Source: JAQUOA01 sp037443785 (GTDB lineage: Bacteria; Bacteroidota; Ignavibacteria; UBA10030; UBA8401). Taken from it: 59,009 bases of DNA. The notes under the pieces are model-generated. The model searched no databases. It saw only the letters and a program-made list of their open reading frames with translations, and was not told where the DNA came from. A program made the position numbers and the translations under genes. The DNA is taken from positions 1 through 59,009 of the forward strand of contig JBBINR010000022.1 in the NCBI GenBank assembly GCA_037443785.1, read 5' to 3'. Below, piece by piece: positions 34,727-43,999 of the stretch (positions within the stretch are counted from its first letter, which is position 1; every line of letters starts with the position of its first letter).

Positions 34727-35625
34727 AAGATCTTAAAGGGTATGCTTCGATTTCGGCGGCGGCTTTTTTATGGGGCGTGGCAGCGACAGTTGCAAAATTC
34801 TTTTTCAACAAACATTACGAACCGCTTATTTTAGTGCAGATGCGAGTAACCATCGCGTTTGCAATTCTGTTTTTCTATTTCCTTTTTACCAATCGATCGA
34901 TTCTCCTTTTTCGCTTAAAAGATGTCCCGCATTTTTTTATCGTGGGAATTCTCGGGGTTGCCGGGTCAAATTATTTTTATTATTCTGCGATTAAAGAAAC
35001 GAATGTGTCGACTTCGATTCTCGTCCAATATACGGCACCGATTATGGTGATGCTCTATGCCACGATTATTCAAAAAGAAAAATTAACTCTTGTAAAGTTT
35101 TCTGCAATGGTGCTTTCCGTTGCCGGGATATTTTTCGCCGTCGGAGCGTACAATCCGAATATCATCCAAGGCAGCGGATATGGAATTATTCTTGCATTGC
35201 TTGCCGCAGTATCCTTTTCAATTTTTAATATCAGCGGGAAGGCGTTGACGCAGAAATATTCCGTGTGGACCGGTTTGATTTATCTTTTTGGATCAGCAAC
35301 ATTGTTTTGGAGTTTTGTCAATACGCCGATGCAGATCGTCAATGCACATTATTCAATTAACGATTGGGGGGTGTTTGCAACGATTTCAATTATTTCAATA
35401 TTACTTCCTTACTCATTGTACTATTTTGGACTGCATCATATTCAATCAAGTAAAGCGATCATCACCAGTACACTTGAACCGGTTGTCGCAATTATTTCCG
35501 AATGGCTTTTCTTAGGGGGAACCATGGGTGTCATTCAAATTGTCGGAGCGTTGTGTGTTATTGGCGCAATTATCCTGTTGCAACGTGCATCAAGCGAACA
35601 AGAACCAATTGTCATTCAAGAATGA
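34723..35625 (+). CDS. DMT-superfamily transporter (EamA domains)
   Basis: A 300-residue inner-membrane protein with ten predicted helices arranged as two EamA repeats. The first begins YASISAAAFLWGVAATVAKFFF and the second GYGIILALLAAVSFSIFNISGK. The conserved ALEPVVA-like segment appears as ITSTLEPVVAIISEWLFLGG. Members export amino acids, nucleobases or other metabolites; the substrate cannot be predicted. Overlaps the neighbouring genes by four bases on both sides. Confidence 0.92.
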   Translation: MKDLKGYASISAAAFLWGVAATVAKFFFNKHYEPLILVQMRVTIAFAILFFYFLFTNRSILLFRLKDVPHFFIVGILGVAGSNYFYYSAIKETNVSTSILVQYTAPIMVMLYATIIQKEKLTLVKFSAMVLSVAGIFFAVGAYNPNIIQGSGYGIILALLAAVSFSIFNISGKALTQKYSVWTGLIYLFGSATLFWSFVNTPMQIVNAHYSINDWGVFATISIISILLPYSLYYFGLHHIQSSKAIITSTLEPVVAIISEWLFLGGTMGVIQIVGALCVIGAIILLQRASSEQEPIVIQE

Positions 35626-36203
35626 AATCTGACCGCCGACGAAACAAAATCTTTCAAGTACTGGCGCAGCGCCAGCCTGATCTTACCATTGTCATGGAAA
35701 ACATCCACGATCCTCATAATGTCAGTGCAATGTTCCGCTCTGCCGATGCCGTTGGCATTCATGAAGTGCAGCTTCTGTATACGACGCAAAAATTTCCGAA
35801 GATTGGCAGTAAAAGTTCATCCAGCGCGAATAAATGGATATCAAAAAGAAAATTTCCATCGGTGGGTGAATGCTACGACCGTTTGCGAAGTGAAGGTTTT
35901 CAAATTCTTGCAACGCGGTTGGATGAGAATTCAAAAAAATTGTATGAATTCGATCTTACAAAGCCAACAGCTTTTGTTTTTGGGAATGAGCACGCCGGCG
36001 TAAGTAATGATGCAGCAGATTTGGCAGATTCGACTGTGTACATTCCAATGATGGGAATGATACAAAGTCTCAACGTCTCGGTTGCGTGCGCAGTGACTAT
36101 TTACGAAGCACTGCGTCAACGCATGGAAGCAGGAATGTACAAGAAGGAACGCTTTACCAAAAATATTTTGGAAGAATTGCAGAAGGAATGGTTGAAAAAA
36201 TAA
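35622..36203 (+). CDS. TrmH-type tRNA/rRNA (guanosine-2'-O) methyltransferase
   Basis: A SPOUT-class RNA 2'-O-methyltransferase of 193 residues. Motif 1 is NIHDPHNVSAMFRSADAVGI; motif 2 is FVFGNEHAGVSNDA; motif 3 is PMMGMIQSLNVSVACAVTIYEALRQR, forming the knotted SAM site. The size and sequence fit TrmH, which methylates G18 of tRNAs, though other SpoU targets are possible. The start at 35622 overlaps the transporter stop (ATGA). It ends exactly where the convergent gene begins, with zero intergenic bases. Confidence 0.9.
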   Translation: MKSDRRRNKIFQVLAQRQPDLTIVMENIHDPHNVSAMFRSADAVGIHEVQLLYTTQKFPKIGSKSSSSANKWISKRKFPSVGECYDRLRSEGFQILATRLDENSKKLYEFDLTKPTAFVFGNEHAGVSNDAADLADSTVYIPMMGMIQSLNVSVACAVTIYEALRQRMEAGMYKKERFTKNILEELQKEWLKK

Positions 36204-36779
36204 TTAATCCAAACGAGCAATCATTCCTGTTTGAATAATCATTGCCAAAAAAATTAGCAGCGGCCAGCCAACAACGATCCACATCCATCCGAATAATCCT
36301 GCAAAGACCAGTAATGCTGTTGAAAGACCCATTACCGCAAGCCATTTCACAAATTCTTTTCCGGTTATCGAAAAAAGATACAAAGGATTCAGCGTCATTA
36401 TTATAGAATTCGACCGTGAATAGGCATTTACGATCATCGGATTGAGCAGAAAATGGGCAGCACCTAACACGATAACTGTCGTGAGCGACATGAAAGGCAC
36501 ATGACATAAAGCAAGAATTCCTAAAATGATTAGCCCATAACATACAGAAACAGAAAACGAACGGATCCCGCTGGCAAAAATACTTTTCCCGTTACGCCAC
36601 ATCGGCATTCCTTCTTCCGACAAGCGAATTTTTTTTGAAAGCTCGACCTGAAAACCCATAATCATGACAATACCGATAAAGAGAGGCGAAAGGACGATGT
36701 AACATCCACCAATCAACACTTTGTTAAACCAATCATTATCTGAAAATGTAAACGTAAATGCGTCGGTCATTAATTTCAT
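36204..36779 (-). CDS. DUF4013-type membrane protein
   Basis: A 191-residue polytopic membrane protein. The N-terminal FTFSDNDWFNKVLIGGCYIVLSPLF, the GFQVELSKKIRLSEEGMPMW loop and the following helices match the DUF4013 pattern (a D-W-x-x-K-x-x-x-G start and a lPeW-like motif). Function is unknown. Its stop codon abuts the stop of the convergent methyltransferase with no gap, and its start overlaps the beta-lactamase-like gene by four bases. Confidence 0.75.
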   Translation of the reverse strand: MKLMTDAFTFTFSDNDWFNKVLIGGCYIVLSPLFIGIVMIMGFQVELSKKIRLSEEGMPMWRNGKSIFASGIRSFSVSVCYGLIILGILALCHVPFMSLTTVIVLGAAHFLLNPMIVNAYSRSNSIIMTLNPLYLFSITGKEFVKWLAVMGLSTALLVFAGLFGWMWIVVGWPLLIFLAMIIQTGMIARLD

Positions 36780-37660
36780 TTGGGGATTCTTCTTCCGTAC
36801 TGATTTGAGTTTGCTTTACGTTCGAAATAATTAAATGCTTCGCGGGAAACAGCAGTAATAATTCTTTCTCCTTCAGCGTCATTTAATACCATCTTTGTCA
36901 TCACGCAAATAATATATGGATTATTTTCAAGAAAAATTATTCCTGCGTCATTTCTTATTCCTTCGAGATCGCCAGCTTTGTTCGCGATTGGTGTGTTTGG
37001 CGCAATTCCTTCCTTGAGCCATCCATCTTTTTCCAATTTCATGATCGCCAGCATATCATCGCTGGATTGTTTGTTGACAAGCGTACCTTTGTATAATTTT
37101 TCAAGAATCAGTAAAACATCTTTTGTCGTGCTGATATTTTCCCGTCCTTCCTTTGCCGCCCGAAAATCCATCATCATTCGCTGCACCTTAGTGTTCATCG
37201 CACCGTTTCGTCGAAGCGATTCATTCACGTTTTTCATTCCGACGAGATCAATTAAGAAATTTGTTGCGGAATTATCGCTGAGATTCATCATTAAAACACA
37301 ATAATCCCTGATCGACATCGACACCGATTTTTCTCCGAGCATATTGAGAATGCCACTGCCCCCAACTCGAGCTGATGAGGGAAGGGATTTAATATCAGTC
37401 AAGTTGAATTTTTCGTCTGATGCTTGTTTGTATACCTCTGCAAGAATATGAATTTTGATTGTGCTGGCTTGAGGGAAAATCTCATTCTCGTTGAATAGAA
37501 CTTCTTCTCCCGATGTGAAATCCTTAATAGCAACCCCGACAATCGCATTTGAAGTATCGACAATATTCTTTATTGTGCGCACGAATTTTTCCTGAAGTAA
37601 TCGGTCACTCTGAGCATTCAGAGTTTGGAGGAGCAGAAGAACAACAAAAAGATTTTTCAT
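36776..37660 (-). CDS. Secreted serine hydrolase of the class A beta-lactamase fold
   Basis: A 294-residue exported protein with a signal peptide (MKNLFVVLLLLQTLNAQ). The active-site S66-T-I-K69 and S128-D-N130 motifs are present, and K228-A-G230 replaces the usual KTG. The omega-loop segment (about 160-180, RMMMDFRAAKEGRENISTT) lacks the Glu-x-x-x-Asn that deacylates in true class A beta-lactamases. It belongs with the broad beta-lactamase2 group, whose members may be peptidases or penicillin-binding-like proteins. Resistance should not be assumed. Followed by the DUF4013 gene in a two-gene unit. Confidence 0.85.
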   Translation of the reverse strand: MKNLFVVLLLLQTLNAQSDRLLQEKFVRTIKNIVDTSNAIVGVAIKDFTSGEEVLFNENEIFPQASTIKIHILAEVYKQASDEKFNLTDIKSLPSSARVGGSGILNMLGEKSVSMSIRDYCVLMMNLSDNSATNFLIDLVGMKNVNESLRRNGAMNTKVQRMMMDFRAAKEGRENISTTKDVLLILEKLYKGTLVNKQSSDDMLAIMKLEKDGWLKEGIAPNTPIANKAGDLEGIRNDAGIIFLENNPYIICVMTKMVLNDAEGERIITAVSREAFNYFERKANSNQYGRRIPK

Positions 37661-37792
37661 TTTTACCCCATACGTGTTGCCGCTGATACATTCGGATTTA
37701 TTCTATTAAAAGTATTCACGAAATGCAATTAACGGGCTGCCGTATTCATTCATTGCTAATCAAGCTCATTTTTTCTATTTTTCATAACGGAT

Positions 37793-38692
37793 ATGAAAAA
37801 TAACACAGAAACCCCAGTTTTTACACTTCGCAATCTTCTGGTACTGCATACGGAATATGTGAATGAACTTCGGAAGAAAACCCCCGAAACACGAGGAACT
37901 TATGAACGGACGCTTCGGGAGTTTATGCGCTGGCTTCACAGCGAAAAATCGTTTCAATTCAACTCGAGGAATATTGAACGGTATAAGAAATATCTTTTCA
38001 GAACAAAAAAATTGACTCACACATCCGTTGTGATGTATTTGACTTCGGTGAGAAAATTTTGTGATTACCTCATCCATAGCGGTGTCTTAAAAGAAAATCC
38101 GGCGCGGGGTGTTCATGGCGGAACTCCACCGATCAAGCACACACGGAAAAGAATTTCTGTCGAGGATATTCAAAAATTTCTTCAAAGCATTGAACGGACC
38201 AATGAAATCGGTTACCGTGATTTCGCAATGGCAAAATTGATGATCGGACATGGACTTTCCGAAATTGAATTAGTTCGCGCAGACATAGAAGACTTGACGA
38301 CGCAGAAGAAAAAAATGACCCTTCGGTTTCAAGGGAAAGGGAAAATCGAGAAAGATTCATCAGTGATTTTATCGGGTGACGTGTATGAAGCGATGAAGGC
38401 GTATCTGATATTCCGATCAAAGGCGAAATATTCCGATCCGCTTTTTATGAGTGCGGGGAACAGAACACGGGGAGACCGAATGACCTCGCGCGGCATCAGG
38501 GAACGTATTAATTTTTATTTTACGAAGGCAGGAATTAAAAACGGCGAATCGCGAAAAATCACCGCGCTCTCGCTGCGACTTACGGCAATTAAAATGATGG
38601 CTGAACAAGGTGCGTCAGTTTTAGATATTCAAAATACTTTCAGAATTAAAAAAACTTCAACAGTTGAATTATATCTTCGAGAATTACACTAA
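37793..38692 (+). CDS. Tyrosine recombinase-like protein with degenerate active site
   Basis: A 299-residue protein with the XerC/XerD layout: N-terminal SAM-like core-binding domain (about 12-105) and C-terminal catalytic fold. Aligning by eye to XerD, Lys182 (in QGKGK), the second Arg (R262) and the nucleophile Tyr294 are retained. The first catalytic Arg is Ser156 (HGLSEIEL in place of TGLRVSEL), the first His is Leu259 and the LGH His is Ile285. Spacing is otherwise preserved, including 15 residues from Gln280 to Tyr294. It likely binds DNA but may not recombine. It sits 6 bases before leuS, not in a mobile element. Confidence 0.85.
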   Translation: MKNNTETPVFTLRNLLVLHTEYVNELRKKTPETRGTYERTLREFMRWLHSEKSFQFNSRNIERYKKYLFRTKKLTHTSVVMYLTSVRKFCDYLIHSGVLKENPARGVHGGTPPIKHTRKRISVEDIQKFLQSIERTNEIGYRDFAMAKLMIGHGLSEIELVRADIEDLTTQKKKMTLRFQGKGKIEKDSSVILSGDVYEAMKAYLIFRSKAKYSDPLFMSAGNRTRGDRMTSRGIRERINFYFTKAGIKNGESRKITALSLRLTAIKMMAEQGASVLDIQNTFRIKKTSTVELYLRELH

Positions 38693-38698
38693 AAATAT

Positions 38699-41308
38699 AT
38701 GAGCTACAATTTTACACAATTAGAAAATAAATGGCAGAAATACTGGGAGACGAATAAAACGTTTCGGTCGACAGAAGATTCCTCAAAGAAAAAACTCTTT
38801 GTGCTGGATATGTTTCCTTATCCAAGCGGTGCGGGTTTGCACGTCGGTCACCCGGAAGGATATACAGCAACCGATATTTTTTGCAGGTATCAACGCTTAA
38901 ACGGAGTAAACATACTTCATCCGATGGGTTGGGATGCCTTTGGTTTGCCAGCAGAACGGTATGCCATGCAGACAAATATTCATCCATCGATCACGACCGA
39001 ACAAAATATCAATAATTTTCGCCGGCAAATTAAACTGCTTGGATTGAGTTATGATTGGGACCGCGAAGTGAACACAACCGATCCAAAATACTATAAATGG
39101 ACGCAGTGGATCTTTTTAAAAATTTACAATTCGTGGTATGACTACCGGGTGAACAAAGCGCGTCCGATAGAAGAATTAATTGCTGAGTTCGAACGACAGG
39201 GATGTTCTAAAATTGACTGCACGCTGTACTGCGGAAATACCGATTGCTGTTTCAACGCTACCAGCTGGAAGTCAATGAGCGAGTTGGAAAAGCAAAATGT
39301 CTTAAAAGATTTTCGCCTTGCGTTCATCACGGAAATTCCGGTGAACTGGTGTGAGAAATTAGGAACCGTTCTTGCCAACGAAGAAGTTGACGAGTGGGTT
39401 GAAAAAGGATATACCGTTGAACGCAAACCGATGAGACAGTGGATGATGCGGATAACGGCGTACTGCGAACGATTGCTTGAAGACTTGATGAAGCTTGATT
39501 GGCCTGCGTCAACCGTTGAGATGCAAAAAAATTGGATCGGACGCTCGGAGGGCGCTGAAATCGAATTTGCTGTCGACGGAATGGATGAAAATATCCGCAT
39601 CTTTACGACTCGTCCTGATACTTTGTTTGGTGCAACGTATATGGTTCTTGCGCCGGAACATCCGATGGTCGACAAGATTACTGCCGCAGAAAAGAAAATT
39701 GAAGTGAATGAATATCGGAAGCAAGCATCGCTGAAATCCGAACTTGACCGTGGAATTGATAAGGAAAAAACCGGAATATTCACCGGCGGATATGCAGTCA
39801 ATCCGGCAAATGGGAAAAAGATCCCGGTGTGGATTGCGGATTATGTCTTGATGGGATATGGTTTCGGTGCGATTATGGCGGTACCGGCGCACGATGAACG
39901 CGACTGGGAGTTTGCAAAAAAATTCAATCTCGAAATTGTTGAGGTCATACAAAGTTCGTACAATGTACAGGAAAAAGCATTTTACGATAAGGATTCCGTC
40001 TGCGTCAATTCTTCAAACAACGAAATTTCAATCAATGGTTTAAAATACGAAAGTGCCTTTGGCGCGATGGTCGCATGGTGCGAAAAAAAAGGCATTGGGA
40101 AGAAAAAAATAAATTTTAAGCTTCGTGACTGGCTTTTTTCGCGGCAGCGATATTGGGGAGAACCGATTCCGATTATTCACTGGGAAGATGGGACCATGAG
40201 TGTGCTTTCGGAAAGTGAATTGCCGCTCGAACTTCCAAGTCTTGAAAAGTTTCAACCAAGCGGTACGACTGAATCGCCGCTTGCTCTTGCAGCCAACTGG
40301 GTAAATGTTGTTGATCCGAAATCCGGTAAAAAAGGACGACGCGAAACAAACACAATGCCTCAATGGGGCGGAAGCTGTTGGTATTACCTCCGCTACATCG
40401 ATCCAAACAATGATTCAATTTTTTGCGATCTTGAAAAACAAAAATATTGGATGCCGGTTGATTTGTATATCGGCGGTGCCGAACATGCCGTACTTCATTT
40501 GATGTATGCGCGCTTCTGGCACAAAGTGTTGTTCGATCTTGGATATGTAACGACACCCGAACCGTTTATGAAATTGCGCCATCAAGGAATTATTCTCGGT
40601 GAAAATTCTAAAAAGATGTCGAAATCACTGGGTAATGTCGTTAATCCGGATGATGTTGTGAAAGAGTATGGTGCCGATGCATTGCGATTGTTTGAAATGT
40701 TTATGGGACCGCTCGAAGAGATGAAACCGTGGAGTACAAAAGGTGTTGAAGGGGTGTTTCGTTTCTTAAATCGTGTGTGGCGACTGTATGTGACGGAAGA
40801 GGATGCTTTGAATCCCGCAATTGTTGATGAACATTCTTCAACCGAATTGGAACGCGTATTTCATCAAACGGTAAAGAAGGTAACGGAAGATATTCCTGCA
40901 TTGCGATTCAATACCGCAATTTCGCAGATGATGATCTTTGTAAACGAAGCGACGAAACAGGAAAAACTGTCGAAATCGCTTCTTAAAAAATTTACCGTTG
41001 TTCTTTCTCCATTTGCCCCGCATCTTGCTGAAGAATTATGGCAAAAGCTCGGCAATACGAAATCAATTCATGAATCTGCGGAATGGCCCGGATACGATCC
41101 TGCCATGCTGGTAAATGATACCGTTGAAATTGTTGCGCAGGTGAATGGAAAAATTCGAGCGAAGTTTAATGCCGCAATCGATCTTTCTGAAGATGAATTG
41201 AAAAAATTGGCGAAGGCAGAGCCGAACGTGCAATCCCATTTAAGCGGGAAACATATTGTGAAAGAAATTATCATCAAAAACAAGCTTGTTAATATTGTGG
41301 TGAAATGA
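38699..41308 (+). CDS. leuS: Leucyl-tRNA synthetase
   Basis: A class Ia synthetase (869 residues). The HIGH-like motif is in PYPSGAGLHVGHPEGY near residue 40-55, and KMSKSLGN is near 640. The editing CP1 domain includes IFTTRPDTLFGATYM and the VPAHDERDWEFA block. A segment at about 155-200 is unusual: RPIEELIAEFERQGC continues into a cysteine cluster (Cys169, 174, 178, 183, 184) just before FITEIPVNWCEKLGTVLANEEV. This is where other LeuRS proteins carry a zinc-binding or lineage-specific insertion. It is coupled to the glycosyltransferase by an ATGA overlap. Confidence 0.98.
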   Translation: MSYNFTQLENKWQKYWETNKTFRSTEDSSKKKLFVLDMFPYPSGAGLHVGHPEGYTATDIFCRYQRLNGVNILHPMGWDAFGLPAERYAMQTNIHPSITTEQNINNFRRQIKLLGLSYDWDREVNTTDPKYYKWTQWIFLKIYNSWYDYRVNKARPIEELIAEFERQGCSKIDCTLYCGNTDCCFNATSWKSMSELEKQNVLKDFRLAFITEIPVNWCEKLGTVLANEEVDEWVEKGYTVERKPMRQWMMRITAYCERLLEDLMKLDWPASTVEMQKNWIGRSEGAEIEFAVDGMDENIRIFTTRPDTLFGATYMVLAPEHPMVDKITAAEKKIEVNEYRKQASLKSELDRGIDKEKTGIFTGGYAVNPANGKKIPVWIADYVLMGYGFGAIMAVPAHDERDWEFAKKFNLEIVEVIQSSYNVQEKAFYDKDSVCVNSSNNEISINGLKYESAFGAMVAWCEKKGIGKKKINFKLRDWLFSRQRYWGEPIPIIHWEDGTMSVLSESELPLELPSLEKFQPSGTTESPLALAANWVNVVDPKSGKKGRRETNTMPQWGGSCWYYLRYIDPNNDSIFCDLEKQKYWMPVDLYIGGAEHAVLHLMYARFWHKVLFDLGYVTTPEPFMKLRHQGIILGENSKKMSKSLGNVVNPDDVVKEYGADALRLFEMFMGPLEEMKPWSTKGVEGVFRFLNRVWRLYVTEEDALNPAIVDEHSSTELERVFHQTVKKVTEDIPALRFNTAISQMMIFVNEATKQEKLSKSLLKKFTVVLSPFAPHLAEELWQKLGNTKSIHESAEWPGYDPAMLVNDTVEIVAQVNGKIRAKFNAAIDLSEDELKKLAKAEPNVQSHLSGKHIVKEIIIKNKLVNIVVK

Positions 41309-42123
41309 GCAACAAACTTTCTGTCATCATCATCACCAAGAATGAAGAGCGGAACATTGAACGCTGCTTACAAAGTGTCCACTGGGCAGATGAAATTATT
41401 GTTGTTGATGATTTCAGCTCCGACAAGACCGTTGAAATCGCACATCGGTTAAATGCAAAAATTATTCAAAAAGAATGGATGGGGTTTGCAAAACAAAAAG
41501 AATTTGCCCTGCAACAGGCTAGCCATGAATGGGTATTCTCGTTGGATGCTGATGAAGAAGCAACCGAATCGTTGAAATCTGAAATTCGTGCACTCGTTGA
41601 TGGTGCAGATACCTGTGAAGGATATGAAATTCCGCGAAAAAGTTTTTTCCTCGGTAAATGGATCGAACACAGCGGGTGGTACCCCGGTTATCAATTGCGA
41701 CTGTTTCAAAAATCCAAAACTCGGATGAATCATCGTCCTGTTCATGAAGGATTTTTGATTGAAGGGAAAACTGGGAAACTGCAATCGCCATTGAACCATT
41801 ATACCTATCATTCGATTCATCAATACATCGAAAAAATGAACGATTATACGTCGCTGGATGTCATGAATAAAATATCCAATGGCAAAAAAATTTCATGGCT
41901 GAATTTCATTTTGAATCCATTGTCGGTGTTTCTGCGCATGTTTTTTTCACTGCAAGGATACAAAGACGGAATACGGGGATTTTTGCTGGCGTATTATTCG
42001 TCATTCAGTGCTTTAGTGCTTTATGCAAAATGCTGGGAATATCAGTACGCATCGAAATTCAAAGAACCGTTGCCGCCGGTATCAAGCACGGCAATTGGGG
42101 AATTAAAAAAACTTTCTTCGTAA
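41305..42123 (+). CDS. Family 2 glycosyltransferase (WaaE/KdtX-like), copy 1
   Basis: A 272-residue GT2 enzyme that probably adds a sugar to the lipopolysaccharide core. The GT-A nucleotide-binding opening is KLSVIIITKNEERNIERCL followed by ADEIIVVDDFSSD, and the metal-binding DxD-type segment is FSLDADEEAT. LGKWIEHSGWYPGYQLRLF is the motif shared with WaaE/KdtX-type transferases. A hydrophobic C-terminal part suggests membrane association. It starts inside the leuS stop (ATGA), and msbA follows after 13 bases. A paralogue lies at 45165. Confidence 0.9.
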   Translation: MSNKLSVIIITKNEERNIERCLQSVHWADEIIVVDDFSSDKTVEIAHRLNAKIIQKEWMGFAKQKEFALQQASHEWVFSLDADEEATESLKSEIRALVDGADTCEGYEIPRKSFFLGKWIEHSGWYPGYQLRLFQKSKTRMNHRPVHEGFLIEGKTGKLQSPLNHYTYHSIHQYIEKMNDYTSLDVMNKISNGKKISWLNFILNPLSVFLRMFFSLQGYKDGIRGFLLAYYSSFSALVLYAKCWEYQYASKFKEPLPPVSSTAIGELKKLSS

Positions 42124-42136
42124 TTCGTAGATCATT

Positions 42137-43999
42137 ATGAAAATATTTTTACGCATTCTCTCGTATGTCAAACCGTACTGGCGCACATTAACGCTGTCGG
42201 TGACATGCACGATACTTTTTTCGATTTTCAGCGGTGCGTCTATCTACTTAACGATCCCGTTGCTAGAAACATTATTCGATCAAACTCCTGCCGAAGTTCA
42301 CTTTATTCAGACCCCGCCGAAGAACCAGCTCGTTCCGAATGAAATTGTTGGTGTAAAACAGCAAGTTGAAAATAGCGTCAGAGATTTTATTTTTGCCGGA
42401 ACAAAAGCAGAAGCACTATTCAAAATCTGCACGCTCATCTTTGTCGTATTCCTTTTTAAAAATATTTTCGACTACAGTCAATCGTACCTTATGGCGTTTG
42501 TTGAACAAAGTTTGATGCGCGATTTGCGAAACGAACTCTATCGTCATCTTCACAATCTGTCGTTGTCCTATTTTACTAATGAGCGAACCGGGAATCTTAT
42601 TTCGCGTGTAACAAACGATGTCAACGTCGTGAACGGAGGCGTTTCAGCAAGCTTTGTCACGATGGTGAAAGAACCGCTTTTGATCATTGTATTTCTCACC
42701 ATGGCATTTACGTTGAGCTGGAAGTTGACCCTGCTGGCGTTCGTTGTTTTTCCATTTTCGCTCCTCATCATTTCCGGAATAGGATTACGCCTGCATAAAC
42801 AGAGCGGCGTGATGCAGGAAAAAATGGCTGATATTACGTCCGTTTTGCAAGAAACTATTTCAAATGTAAAAGTTGTCAAAGCATTTGCCATGGAGAATTT
42901 TGAAAACAAGAAATTCCAAAAAGAAACGCAGAGTTACTTCAAAACAATTCTGCGAATGACCCGTATCAGGAATTTTTCTTCCCCGACGACGGAATTGCTC
43001 TCTATTCTTGCCGGTGCAGTGATTATTTTTTACGGAGGACAGCAAGTGTTGATCACGGGCGAGATGAAGGCGGCCGAATTTCTTGGGTTCCTTTTCGCCA
43101 TTTTTCAAATCATGCCGCCGGTAAAAGAATTGGCAAGTGTCAATAACCGGTTGCAAGAATTTTCAGCCGCAGGGAAAAGAATTTTTGAGATTATGGACAT
43201 GAAGCCTGCGATTCAAAACAGTCCCGGTGCCGTAAAGCTTGAAGAGATCACGAAATCGATTTCATATGACAACGTGACGTTTGGGTACGAAGCGGAGGGC
43301 GGAGAACAGCGAATTGTGCTGTCGAAGGTCAATGTGAAAATCAAAAAAGGAGAATTGATCGCATTAGTGGGGCCAAGCGGAAGCGGGAAGACGACATTTG
43401 TCGATTTGTTACCTCGATTTTATGATCCTGTTGAAGGGAAAATTCTCGTCGATGATGTGGATATCAAAATGATTGACGTGCAATCGCTTCGAGAAAAAAT
43501 CGGAATCGTTACCCAGGAAACGATTTTATTTAATGATACTGTGCGCAATAATATTGCTTACGGTCTCACCAATTGTCCGGATGAAAAAATTCGCGATGCA
43601 GCGAAAGCGGCGAATGCCCTTTCGTTCATCGAAGCAATGCCGTTTGGGTTTGAGTCGATGATTGGAGATCGAGGGGTGAAACTTTCGGGCGGACAGCGTC
43701 AACGCATTTCGATTGCACGGGCCCTTTTGAAAAACCCCCCGATTATGATTTTTGATGAAGCCACGTCGGCGCTTGACAGTGAAAGTGAAATCCTCGTTCA
43801 GGAGGCGATGGAGCGTTTAATGCAGAACAGGACTTCGCTGGTGATTGCGCACCGGCTTTCAACAATTCGGAATGCAGACAGAATTATTGTTTTGGAGGCA
43901 GGAAAAATCGTTCAAGAGGGAAGACACGTGGAATTACTTAAACAAAAAAATGGACTGTATAAAAAGCTGTATGACATGCAATTTGCTCATGTCTTATGA
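42137..43999 (+). CDS. msbA: MsbA-like ABC exporter (lipid A flippase)
   Basis: A half-size ABC exporter (620 residues): six membrane helices in the first ~340 residues, then a nucleotide-binding domain. Walker A is GPSGSGKTT, the signature is LSGGQRQRISIARALLK, Walker B is IMIFDEATSALD, and the H-loop is in VIAHRLST. There is an extended loop of about 60 residues between helices 1 and 2 (from about residue 48). With glycosyltransferases and an O-antigen ligase beside it, lipid A-core export is the likely job, though a generic multidrug or lipid exporter cannot be excluded. Confidence 0.87.
   Translation: MKIFLRILSYVKPYWRTLTLSVTCTILFSIFSGASIYLTIPLLETLFDQTPAEVHFIQTPPKNQLVPNEIVGVKQQVENSVRDFIFAGTKAEALFKICTLIFVVFLFKNIFDYSQSYLMAFVEQSLMRDLRNELYRHLHNLSLSYFTNERTGNLISRVTNDVNVVNGGVSASFVTMVKEPLLIIVFLTMAFTLSWKLTLLAFVVFPFSLLIISGIGLRLHKQSGVMQEKMADITSVLQETISNVKVVKAFAMENFENKKFQKETQSYFKTILRMTRIRNFSSPTTELLSILAGAVIIFYGGQQVLITGEMKAAEFLGFLFAIFQIMPPVKELASVNNRLQEFSAAGKRIFEIMDMKPAIQNSPGAVKLEEITKSISYDNVTFGYEAEGGEQRIVLSKVNVKIKKGELIALVGPSGSGKTTFVDLLPRFYDPVEGKILVDDVDIKMIDVQSLREKIGIVTQETILFNDTVRNNIAYGLTNCPDEKIRDAAKAANALSFIEAMPFGFESMIGDRGVKLSGGQRQRISIARALLKNPPIMIFDEATSALDSESEILVQEAMERLMQNRTSLVIAHRLSTIRNADRIIVLEAGKIVQEGRHVELLKQKNGLYKKLYDMQFAHVL

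Noticed and set aside
36776..37660. Antibiotic-resistance class A beta-lactamase
   Set aside because: The omega-loop Glu is missing and KTG is KAG, so only the fold can be claimed.
37793..38692. Reading the tyrosine recombinase as the marker of an integrated mobile element
   Set aside because: Its active site is degenerate, no att direct repeats, tRNA target or cargo genes flank it, and the neighbours are core genes.
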